64,000 nt of DNA from Rikenellaceae bacterium (lineage in GTDB: Bacteria; Bacteroidota; Bacteroidia; Bacteroidales; Rikenellaceae): the NCBI GenBank assembly GCA_015060105.1, contig SUZD01000008.1, positions 30,685-94,684 on the forward strand, in the 5' to 3' direction. A program made the translations under genes and the position numbers. A model generated the notes under the pieces. That model did no database searches, was not told where the DNA came from, and saw nothing but the letters and a program-made list of their open reading frames with translations. This document shows, in pieces, positions 20,447 to 28,561 of this stretch (position 1 is its first letter; every line of letters begins with the position of its first letter).

Positions 20447-20848
20447 ATGTTGCGAGTCGTAGCAATATTTTTGGCACTTTATTCGTTTGTTGGGTGTGTG
20501 ACTCCGAACGATAAGGCAAAAGCGGCTGTTCCCGAAATAGATGTAGTGCAAATCCCTGATTCGGCTGTGAGCGTAAATTTTGGCCGATTGCAGCAAGGTG
20601 AAGTACCATTCTACGAGTTTCAAATCCGAAATTCAACAGATAAACCTATTGTCGTTCTCGATTTTGAGAGTGAGTGCGGTTGTGTGGTTGCGGAGTATCC
20701 GACAAAGCCGATAGGTGTGGGAGAGGCGGCGATGTGCCGAATTGAATTTTACTCGGCAGGTCAGTTTGGCAAGCGAGTGTATGATGTAAGTTTCGGTCTG
20801 TCGCTACAAAAGAGATATAAATTACAAATTAGAGCCGAAATAGAGTAG
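20447..20848 (+). CDS. DUF1573 domain lipoprotein
   Basis: Lipobox-like FVGC; VNFGRLQQGEVPFYEFQIRNSTDKPIVV..ECGCV. Confidence 0.88.
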   Translation: MLRVVAIFLALYSFVGCVTPNDKAKAAVPEIDVVQIPDSAVSVNFGRLQQGEVPFYEFQIRNSTDKPIVVLDFESECGCVVAEYPTKPIGVGEAAMCRIEFYSAGQFGKRVYDVSFGLSLQKRYKLQIRAEIE

Positions 20849-20925
20849 GCGCATTGATGCTATGCTTTGGGCTATTGTTATATTGCTGATTATAAGACAA
20901 TTTAATTTATTAAAACGAAAATAAT

Positions 20926-21249
20926 ATGAACAACTTGTTTATCGCATTGGACGCAGCGGCTGCTGCAACAGAGGGACAACCCGCAGGCTCGTCGTGGTCG
21001 ATGATTATTATGATGGTGTTGATTTTTGTTGTTATGTGGCTCTTTATGATTCGCCCCCAACAAAAACAACAAAAGGAGCTTAACAAGTTCCGTGAGTCGC
21101 TCACCAAAGGCCAAAAGATTGTAACCGCTGGTGGTATCTATGGTACCGTGAAAGAGGTTAAGGAGCACTATGTTTTGATGGAGGTTGATAGCAACTGCAC
21201 TATTCGCGTTGATAGAAGTGCAATTATGCGCGACCCCAGCGACAAGTAA
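20926..21249 (+). CDS. yajC: Preprotein translocase subunit YajC
   Basis: WLFMIRPQQKQQKELNKFRESLTKGQKIVTAGGIYGTVKEVKEHYVLMEV. Confidence 0.97.
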   Translation: MNNLFIALDAAAAATEGQPAGSSWSMIIMMVLIFVVMWLFMIRPQQKQQKELNKFRESLTKGQKIVTAGGIYGTVKEVKEHYVLMEVDSNCTIRVDRSAIMRDPSDK

Positions 21250-21300
21250 TCGTCCAAAAAACTCGCTGCCGACCAATAGTGTTGGAGCGTAACTCAACAA

Positions 21301-21335
21301 AACCCCGACTTGTGAAAGTTGGGGTTTTGTTTTTG
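21301..21335 (+). terminator. Intrinsic terminator after yajC
   Basis: AACCCCGACTT-gtga-AAGTTGGGGTTTTGTTTTT. Confidence 0.8.
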
Positions 21336-21479
21336 GTAAAATTATTCAGAAATTAACACATTGTTGTATTTTGGGGTAAAACGGGGTAAAATCGTTGTTT
21401 TTTTGATTTTTTTTTATTTCTTTTGCTGATTGAAAAAATGGGCGGTGTTGTAATACCTCCGAAGAAAACCATAAACAAT

Positions 21480-22157
21480 ATGCTAACCATTCCAAACGCG
21501 GTCGAAGAGGTCGTAAAGAATAAACCTTTTTTGGAAGGCTCTCTGGTGGAGGGTCTGATAAATTTATCGGCACTTGCTCGCTCTATTAAGACGGATGTCG
21601 AGAGTAGAGTGGGTAAAGAGGTGACGGAGAGTGCTATCGTGATGGCGCTTAATCGCTTGGTGCCAAAACTTGGACAGAATACCAAGTTCAAAGTGCAAGA
21701 GATTATCGAGAATATGGGCGATATTATTGTGCGTTCAAGCCTGACTGATTATACTTTCTCGAACTCCCCGACACTGCATAATTGTCAAGAGAAACTGCTG
21801 AACCATATCGACTCACTCAATCCCAATAAGGATATTTTCTGTACCGTTTCGCAGGGTATTAACGAGACAACGCTGGTCGTAAGTAGTCAAATTGCGGGAT
21901 TGGTGGATTCGATATTTGCAGCCGAGAATACCATTTCGCGCACCGAACAACTCTCGTCGATAACAATTAAGTTGCCGACCGAGAATGCTTTTTGCCCGGG
22001 TGTGTATTATCACATCTTTAAGGAGTTGGCGTGGGAGAATATCAATATCAAGGAGATTATCAGTACGACCAACGAGTTTACGGTTGTGGTGAGTGATAAG
22101 GATATTCAGCGCGCTTTTACTATTCTGATGTCAACTAAACGCGGATATACAATATAG
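21480..22157 (+). CDS. Uncharacterised protein with C-terminal ACT-like domain
   Basis: Start chosen at MLTIPNAVEEVV (21480). N-terminal helical region LINLSALARSIK...TESAIVMALNRL; C-terminal LAWENINIKEIISTTNEFTVVVSDKDIQRAFTIL resembles the aspartokinase-type ACT fold. Confidence 0.75.
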   Translation: MLTIPNAVEEVVKNKPFLEGSLVEGLINLSALARSIKTDVESRVGKEVTESAIVMALNRLVPKLGQNTKFKVQEIIENMGDIIVRSSLTDYTFSNSPTLHNCQEKLLNHIDSLNPNKDIFCTVSQGINETTLVVSSQIAGLVDSIFAAENTISRTEQLSSITIKLPTENAFCPGVYYHIFKELAWENINIKEIISTTNEFTVVVSDKDIQRAFTILMSTKRGYTI

Positions 22158-22159
22158 TT

Positions 22160-23068
22160 ATGATAGATAAACTGAAAAAGGATATTGCCAAGTTGTCGGC
22201 ATTGGCTGATGGCTGGTCCAAAGAGATTAACCCGTTGGAGCGAGAGTTGTTCTTGGACTTGTTGCGTCGTATGTATGAGAGTGTTCGTTTTGCGGATATT
22301 GAAACAGCAAGTTCGATAGAACCTGATACTTTGGCCGAGGTTGCTGCGGCTGTGGCAGCTGCACAAGAGTTGACGGAGGAGCCGCAAGAGAGCGAGGAAC
22401 CAGATTTTGAGATAGAACTCATAATGGGCGACGAAGAGGAGGAGACATTGGAGGAGGAAGAGCCTGCAATTGTACCAGTTGCTGAACCCGAAGAGGAGCA
22501 GGCAGTCGAGGAGCAACCTGTTGATAGTATAGAGCCAGCACCCGAAATTCAAGAGGAGCCCGAAGTACAAGTAGAGAAAACACCCGAAATCGCCCCTCGC
22601 CCCAAAATCAGTAAGAGTGTTATAAACTCGCTTTATGGTGATGCGGAATTGCCAAAGCCCAAAGAAAGTGTTGTTGCTTTTGCTGCTCCCGAAGTAGTGC
22701 CTGTAACGGAGAGTGGAAATGAACCTATTGATGTTCTTACAACTCCCAAAACCGTATTGGGCGATGTTATCAATAATGATGCAGTTCGTTTGGGGGACTC
22801 GTTGCAAAGTGATACAATGGACGTTGCAACCAAAGTTGCGGCAGGTAGTGTGAAGAGTTTGCGCGATGCAATGGGTCTGAATGACAAGTTCGTTATTATG
22901 CGTGACTTGTTTGATGATGATAGAATGCGTTTCGAGGTCGTGATTGATGAGTTAGATGCACAAGAGACGTTCGATGACGCTATGATATATATCAGTGGCT
23001 TTGCTTGGAACTCGGCGAGCGAGGGCGCAAAAATACTGATGAATCTACTGAAACTTAAATTCGTATAG
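22160..23068 (+). CDS. Uncharacterised modular protein with long acidic linker
   Basis: 302 aa; helical N-terminus, Glu/Pro-rich linker, conserved-looking C-terminal module SLRDAMGLNDKFVIMRDLFDDD...AMIYISGFAWNSASEGAKILMNLL. Confidence 0.75.
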   Translation: MIDKLKKDIAKLSALADGWSKEINPLERELFLDLLRRMYESVRFADIETASSIEPDTLAEVAAAVAAAQELTEEPQESEEPDFEIELIMGDEEEETLEEEEPAIVPVAEPEEEQAVEEQPVDSIEPAPEIQEEPEVQVEKTPEIAPRPKISKSVINSLYGDAELPKPKESVVAFAAPEVVPVTESGNEPIDVLTTPKTVLGDVINNDAVRLGDSLQSDTMDVATKVAAGSVKSLRDAMGLNDKFVIMRDLFDDDRMRFEVVIDELDAQETFDDAMIYISGFAWNSASEGAKILMNLLKLKFV

Positions 23069-23071
23069 AAA

Positions 23072-23794
23072 GTGGCCAAACTGTATATAGTGCCAACGCC
23101 AATCGGCAATATGGAGGATATGACCTATCGTGCGGTGCGTATCCTCTCCGAGGTGGATTTCATTTTGGCCGAGGATACTCGTACCTCGTCGGTGTTGTTG
23201 CGCCATTATGGAATCGATAAGAAACTATATTCGCATCATAAGTTCAATGAGCACGCAACGGTCGAGATGGTAGTTACCAATATCGAGGCAGGGCGCAATG
23301 CTGCATTGATAAGTGATGCGGGAACACCCGGAATATCCGACCCGGGTTTCTTGTTGGTGCGTAAATGCGTTGAGCGTGGAGTAGAGGTGGAGAGCCTTCC
23401 CGGAGCAACAGCCTTTGTTCCTGCGTTGTTACAAAGCGGATTTCCGTGCGATAAATTCTGCTTCGAGGGCTTTCTGCCGCAGAAGAAAGGAAGAAATAAG
23501 CACCTTCAAAGTTTGGTAGAGGAGAGCCGAACAATGATTTTCTATGAATCGCCTTATCGTGTGGTAAAGACATTGACTCAATTTGCCGAGTTCTTTGGCG
23601 CAGAACGAGAGGTTTCGGTGTCGCGAGAATTGACCAAAAAGTTTGAGCAAACGGTGCGAGGAACGGTTGCCGAAGTTGCTGAGTATTTCAAAAATAATGA
23701 GCCCAAAGGCGAGTTTGTAATAGTGCTTGCAGGTCGCCCCAAAGAGAAGAGTAAAGAGTGTGAGTATGAGTGTGAAACAGAATCTGTACAATAG
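23072..23794 (+). CDS. rsmI: 16S rRNA (cytidine(1402)-2'-O)-methyltransferase
   Basis: GTG start; LYIVPTPIGNMEDMTYRAVRIL, EDTRTSSVLLRHYGI, ALISDAGTPGISDPGFLLV, FEGFLPQKKGRN. Confidence 0.96.
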   Translation: MAKLYIVPTPIGNMEDMTYRAVRILSEVDFILAEDTRTSSVLLRHYGIDKKLYSHHKFNEHATVEMVVTNIEAGRNAALISDAGTPGISDPGFLLVRKCVERGVEVESLPGATAFVPALLQSGFPCDKFCFEGFLPQKKGRNKHLQSLVEESRTMIFYESPYRVVKTLTQFAEFFGAEREVSVSRELTKKFEQTVRGTVAEVAEYFKNNEPKGEFVIVLAGRPKEKSKECEYECETESVQ

Positions 23795-25130
23795 GCTTAA
23801 AGCCTTTGTGAAAGAGAGGTTTGATTTAACCTCGGATAGCGCAACCCAGCAGGAAGTTATCAATAATATTTCCAATGGTGTTGTATTTAGCGGGACTAAT
23901 TTGTGGGTACTTATATTTGCAACATTGATAGCCTCGCTTGGCCTGAATGTCAATTCGACGGCAGTAATCATTGGCGCGATGTGCATTTCGCCTCTGATGG
24001 GCCCAATTATTGGTATCGGTTTGGCGTTGGGTATCAATGATTATAATCTGATGAAAAAGTCGTTGCGAAACCTTGGCTTTATGACCATCGTTTCGATTTG
24101 TGCTTCGACTTTGTTTTTTATTATATCCCCAATCAGTACTGCTCAAAGTGAGTTGTTGGCGCGCACAATGCCGACGCTGTATGATGTACTGATTGCCTTG
24201 TTTGGTGGAGCGGCGGGTATTGTCGCTCAAACTCGTCGTGACCGTACCTCGACCGTTATTCCGGGTGTGGCTATTGCTACGGCTTTGATGCCTCCTTTGT
24301 GTACGGCCGGTTTTGGCTTGGCGACTTTACAACTTAACTATTTTATAGGTGCATTGTACCTCTATTTTATAAATATGGTGTGTATCGCTTTGGCAACATA
24401 CCTGTTTATTCGTTTTTTGAAGTACCCGCGCCAAGAGGTTGCTGATGTCAAAACTCAAAAACGAGTAAAATTTTATATGTCGGTCATAATGACAATCGTC
24501 ATTGTCCCGAGTACAGTTATTGCTATTCATTTGGTGCGCGAAACAATCTTCGAGAGCAATGTTCAGCGATATGTAAATACCGTTTTTAACTATAACAATA
24601 CACGAGTGTTGGAGTGTAATACCACATTCCGTTTGAGCCAAAAATATCCCTCGACAATAGAACTTGTTTTGCTTGGAGAGGTAATCTCGGATGAAGTGAT
24701 TGATAATGCTCGCTCGCAGATGCCTCACTATGGTTTGGAAGATGTCGAGTTGGTGGTGCACCAAACCAATTTCAAAGGCGATACACAAATAGATTTCTCG
24801 TCGGTGCAAAAGAGCTATTCGGAGTTGCTCAATGAGCGTAACGAACAGATAGCGCGTTTGCGTCAGCGATTGGAGGCTTATCGTTCGGTCGATACATTAG
24901 CCTCGGCGTCGATGGCGAAAGAGTGTATGGCAATGATTCCGCATATTGAACTTGTGTCGATGTCTCGTCACTATGTTTATGACTCGATTGGTAGAAGCGT
25001 TGATACGATTTTGGTTTGTGTACTGAAACCTGCGGCAGAGTTTGATAAGAGCCAATGCGGACGATTGGAGAAATGGTTACAGGTGAGAGGTAAAACTGAT
25101 AAAATAATGTTGCATTATGTCGAAGAGTAG
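23766..25130 (+). CDS. DUF389 family membrane protein
   Basis: Start chosen at MSVKQNLYN (23766); hydrophobic core GAMCISPLMGPIIGIGLALGINDYNLMKKSLRNL and GVAIATALMPPLCTAGFGLA typical of DUF389. Confidence 0.9.
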   Translation: MSVKQNLYNRLKAFVKERFDLTSDSATQQEVINNISNGVVFSGTNLWVLIFATLIASLGLNVNSTAVIIGAMCISPLMGPIIGIGLALGINDYNLMKKSLRNLGFMTIVSICASTLFFIISPISTAQSELLARTMPTLYDVLIALFGGAAGIVAQTRRDRTSTVIPGVAIATALMPPLCTAGFGLATLQLNYFIGALYLYFINMVCIALATYLFIRFLKYPRQEVADVKTQKRVKFYMSVIMTIVIVPSTVIAIHLVRETIFESNVQRYVNTVFNYNNTRVLECNTTFRLSQKYPSTIELVLLGEVISDEVIDNARSQMPHYGLEDVELVVHQTNFKGDTQIDFSSVQKSYSELLNERNEQIARLRQRLEAYRSVDTLASASMAKECMAMIPHIELVSMSRHYVYDSIGRSVDTILVCVLKPAAEFDKSQCGRLEKWLQVRGKTDKIMLHYVEE

Positions 25131-26067
25131 GCTTTCGATACCTCAAAGAATATTATACTACATATCGCTCTCGTTTATGTACCTGATAGCGATATTGCCC
25201 GACTTTATTCTTGTGGCTGTGTTTAAGCCACTGATTTATCTGTTGGTATATCGAGTGGCACGCTACCGTGTTAAGGTGGTGCGTGATAACTTAATAAAAT
25301 GTTTTCCCGAAAAGACTCCGCGCGAACTGCGTACCATTGAGCGAAAGTTCTATTTCTTCTTTGCTGAACTGATACTTAATGTTGTCAATATGCTTACTAT
25401 GTCGCGCCGCAAGTTGCGTCGTCTGCTAACCGTTGAGGGCGATGAAGTATTTACAACCGACCCCCGACACGCAATCATAGTGACTGCGCATTTTGGCTGT
25501 TGGGAGATGCTGGCAGGATTTCCGATGCGTAATCATAGATTTAAGAATGTTTGTGTCTATCACGAGTTGGAAAATCCCGTTGCCGATGAGATTATGCGAT
25601 ATATCCGCGAGCGGGTGGGTGGTGTACCTGTTGAGCGACGCGAGGTTTTGCGCCATTATATTGCGAATCGTAATGGCTATCCCGATGGCGATCGTATGTT
25701 GTGGGGTATGATTTCGGACCAAACTCCTGCACGAGATTTGAAACACCATTGGCTGCGATTTATGGGACGCCCGACGGTGTTTGCACGTGGCTCGGAGTAT
25801 ATGGCAGTCAAATTTGGCACCCCTATCTATTTTTTGTGGGTGGAACATCGTGGTTTTGGCCGCTATCACTATCGTTTGGAGCAAATTTATGATGGCGTGG
25901 AGCAACTGCCCGAGTATGAGATAACAACCCGTTATGCAGCGCTATTGGAGCAACAGATTCGCCAACAACCAGAGTTGTGGTTGTGGACACACCGCCGTTG
26001 GAAACGAGTGTTTGGTGCCGAAGCGCAACAAAGTTATTATGAACGTTATCCCGAAGAGCGTCCGTGA
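25117..26067 (+). CDS. Lysophospholipid acyltransferase family protein (lipid A acyltransferase type)
   Basis: N-terminal TM; VTAHFGCWEMLAGFPM (HxxxxE-like), ISDQTPARDLKHHWLRFMGRPTVFARGSEYMAVKFGTPIYFLW. Confidence 0.92.
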   Translation: MSKSRLSIPQRILYYISLSFMYLIAILPDFILVAVFKPLIYLLVYRVARYRVKVVRDNLIKCFPEKTPRELRTIERKFYFFFAELILNVVNMLTMSRRKLRRLLTVEGDEVFTTDPRHAIIVTAHFGCWEMLAGFPMRNHRFKNVCVYHELENPVADEIMRYIRERVGGVPVERREVLRHYIANRNGYPDGDRMLWGMISDQTPARDLKHHWLRFMGRPTVFARGSEYMAVKFGTPIYFLWVEHRGFGRYHYRLEQIYDGVEQLPEYEITTRYAALLEQQIRQQPELWLWTHRRWKRVFGAEAQQSYYERYPEERP

Positions 26068-27062
26068 AGTGTAAAGTAGTCATACTGAATTGGAATGGTC
26101 GTCTGCACCTTGAAACCTACCTGCCAAGTGTAGTGGAGGCTTGCCCGTCGTGGGCGGGAGTTGTTGTTGCCGATAATGGCTCGACTGATGATTCGTTGTC
26201 GTTTGTCGAGACGCAATTTCCGATGGTTGAGATAGTACGACTGCCGCAGAATTATGGTTTTGCCGAGGGTTATAATAGAGCCCTTGCACAGGTCGCTGAT
26301 TGTGAGTTTGTAGTTTTGCTGAATAGCGATATTGAAACGCCGAAAGGGTGGCTTGAACCATTGATTTCGTGCCTTGAAAACAATTCAAACGTTGGTGCCG
26401 TAGCACCTAAACTGCGCTCGTGGTGCGAGCGTGATAGCTTCGAGTATGCCGGAGCATCGGGTGGATTTATAGATGTGTTGGGTTATCCGTTTTGTCGAGG
26501 TCGCATAATGAGTACTGTCGAGAAGGATAATGGACAATATGATGACGCACGTACTGTTTTTTGGGCATCGGGTGCAGCGTTTGCTTGTCGCTTGGACGTT
26601 TTTAGACAGATGGGAGGTTTTGATGGCGATTTCTTTGCTCATCAAGAGGAGATAGACCTATGTTGGCGAATGTGGAAGGCTGGATACGAGGTAAGGGTAG
26701 AACCGCAAAGCGTTGTGTATCACTTGGGCGGAGGTACATTGCCTAATAACTCTCCACGAAAAATATATCTCAATCATCGAAATAATCTGTCGATGTTGTA
26801 TAAAAATCTTGAACCATCGAAACGTTGGTGGGTATTACCCATAAGATTACTGCTTGATGGCGCATCGGCATTCGTATATATGTGTCAAGGTAATCTGCCG
26901 TTTGTAAAGGCTGTATGGCAGGCGCATCGAGACTTCTTTGCCCGACGAAAGAGTTTGCGAACCAAGAGAACTGTGCAACTCGCATCACCGCAAGGTATTT
27001 ATCGGGGCTCTATCGTTCTGCGTGCAATGTTTGGTAGAAAGCGTTTTGACAAAATGGTTTAA
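26064..27062 (+). CDS. Glycosyltransferase family 2 protein
   Basis: VVILNWNGRLHLETYLPSV, VVADNGSTDDS, LLNSDIETPKGWLEPLI, HQEEIDLCWRMWKAGY. Confidence 0.96.
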   Translation: MKCKVVILNWNGRLHLETYLPSVVEACPSWAGVVVADNGSTDDSLSFVETQFPMVEIVRLPQNYGFAEGYNRALAQVADCEFVVLLNSDIETPKGWLEPLISCLENNSNVGAVAPKLRSWCERDSFEYAGASGGFIDVLGYPFCRGRIMSTVEKDNGQYDDARTVFWASGAAFACRLDVFRQMGGFDGDFFAHQEEIDLCWRMWKAGYEVRVEPQSVVYHLGGGTLPNNSPRKIYLNHRNNLSMLYKNLEPSKRWWVLPIRLLLDGASAFVYMCQGNLPFVKAVWQAHRDFFARRKSLRTKRTVQLASPQGIYRGSIVLRAMFGRKRFDKMV

Positions 27063-27067
27063 TTGGT

Positions 27068-27574
27068 GTGAATACACTATTATCGAAAATACACTTACTT
27101 ACCGAATACGCAGCCGAGCATAATCTTGCCACTCGGATTGCGTTGTTGTTTGATGTGTCGCGCAGTTCGCATGTTAAAAGGCTGTATGTCGTAGATCTCC
27201 TCTCGGGGGAGGTGCTTATGTCATGCTTGGCGGCAAGTGGTCGTGGCCGAACATTGTGGAGCCGCCTGTTTCCTCGCACGGGAGATGTGCCCGATTCTTG
27301 GCTTACTCCGATAGGGCGTTGTCGGATTGCCGAGCGTTATGAAGGTGAGTTTGGTGTGGCTTATCGACTTGATGGATTGGATACAACCAATGCTAATGCG
27401 CGTAGCCGTGCAATTGTGCTTCATTCGTCACCAGAGATTCCGAACGCGAACATCTCATTTGCTCCGTTGTGGTGTAGTAGGGGATGTGTTGTCGTTGCTC
27501 CGTCGGCTTTCCGCAAAATAGACGAAATACTCAAAGATACCTCTGACGCTTTGTTGTGGATTTATGCTGATTAG
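27068..27574 (+). CDS. Murein L,D-transpeptidase catalytic domain family-like protein
   Basis: GTG start; SWLTPIGRCRIAERYEGEFGVAYRLDGLDTTNANARSRAIVLHSS...CSRGCVVVAPSAF matches the catalytic His...SxGC pattern. Confidence 0.82.
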   Translation: MNTLLSKIHLLTEYAAEHNLATRIALLFDVSRSSHVKRLYVVDLLSGEVLMSCLAASGRGRTLWSRLFPRTGDVPDSWLTPIGRCRIAERYEGEFGVAYRLDGLDTTNANARSRAIVLHSSPEIPNANISFAPLWCSRGCVVVAPSAFRKIDEILKDTSDALLWIYAD

Positions 27575-28311
27575 GGGCGAGCGGTAATGTGAAAACACGC
27601 CTGCTTACGCTCGTATTTAACATAGCAGCGACCCTCGTCTTTGAGGTTTTTCAATACCTCTGCCAAAATCTGTTTCATCATTGCCGATTCGAAAGTTGCG
27701 GTATGACCTGTGTGTTTGTAGAATCGAGCATAGGTTATGTCGAAAGTGGTGCCGTAGAAGTGGCACGAATTTTCCGAAGCATTGACGTTGCCCGAACGAC
27801 GCAACTTTTTGACATCATTTCGAGTACGCGTAACACTTGTTACAATAGGGCAAATACCCACAATACCGAAACGGCGTTCAAGGGAGTCGGCAAAGTTGCG
27901 ACCTATATCTTCGAGTAAATCGGCTGCCTTGGGAACAAGAAAAGGGGATGAGTGAGTCAGTTTGTCAATCTTGTAAAACTCGCAGCTGGCAATGTGTTTA
28001 ACTCTTTTAGAGGGCTCTTCGTCTGGCGAAGAGAGTGGCGCAAATCCCAACTTTTGGGCGGCTGCAAGTTGTACGTCGTTCATATCTCGGAATAGACGCG
28101 AGTATTTCCATTGATAATGTATGCGGGTGGTTTTGGCCTTTTCGAGCATCGCCAAGTCGGCCTTTTCGAGAGCGATAGCCTCTTGTCGTTGCGCCTCACG
28201 ATAGTCGCGACCAATCTTGAAAAAAGTGCAGAATAACGCAAAAACAAGTATGCCGTACAGATACGGTTTTAATTTGGGGTTAAGGTGTCTTTTGAGTCTG
28301 CGTTTCGCCAT
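27571..28311 (-). CDS. DUF5715-like membrane-anchored protein with M15-peptidase-like motifs
   Basis: Start chosen at MAKRRLKRH (28311) because the 28347 start lies inside the tRNA terminator; N-terminal TM; TSVTRTRNDVKKL, SCHFYGTTFDITY, CFHITARP. Confidence 0.8.
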   Translation of the reverse strand: MAKRRLKRHLNPKLKPYLYGILVFALFCTFFKIGRDYREAQRQEAIALEKADLAMLEKAKTTRIHYQWKYSRLFRDMNDVQLAAAQKLGFAPLSSPDEEPSKRVKHIASCEFYKIDKLTHSSPFLVPKAADLLEDIGRNFADSLERRFGIVGICPIVTSVTRTRNDVKKLRRSGNVNASENSCHFYGTTFDITYARFYKHTGHTATFESAMMKQILAEVLKNLKDEGRCYVKYERKQACFHITARP

Positions 28312-28329
28312 ATTAAATAAGTCGTTGTT

Positions 28330-28381
28330 CACAATAAAAAAAGACACTCTCGGTAGCTAATGCGTCCTCGGGTGTCTTTTG
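28330..28381 (-). terminator. Terminator downstream of tRNA-Gln
   Basis: Minus strand AAAAGACAC...GTGTCTTTTTTTATT just 3' of the tRNA. Confidence 0.6.
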
Positions 28382-28383
28382 AG

Positions 28384-28454
28384 TTGAGCTACCTGGATTC
28401 GAACCAAGAATGACAGAACCAAAATCTGCAGTGTTACCATTACACCATAGCTCA
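28384..28454 (-). tRNA. tRNA-Gln (anticodon TTG)
   Basis: Minus strand TGAGCTATGGTGTAATGGTAACACTGCAGATTTTGGTTCTGTCATTCTTGGTTCGAATCCAGGTAGCTCA: 7 bp acceptor, anticodon stem GCAGA/TCTGT with loop TTTTGGT, T-loop GGTTCGAATCC. Confidence 0.95.
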
Positions 28455-28561
28455 ATTCAGCTCCTAAAAGCGATGCAAATGTACGACATTTTTTCTAATC
28501 TGCAAACTTTTTTTCATAAACTTTTGTATTTTTGTGCCACAACCCATAAAAAAGAAGCAAA

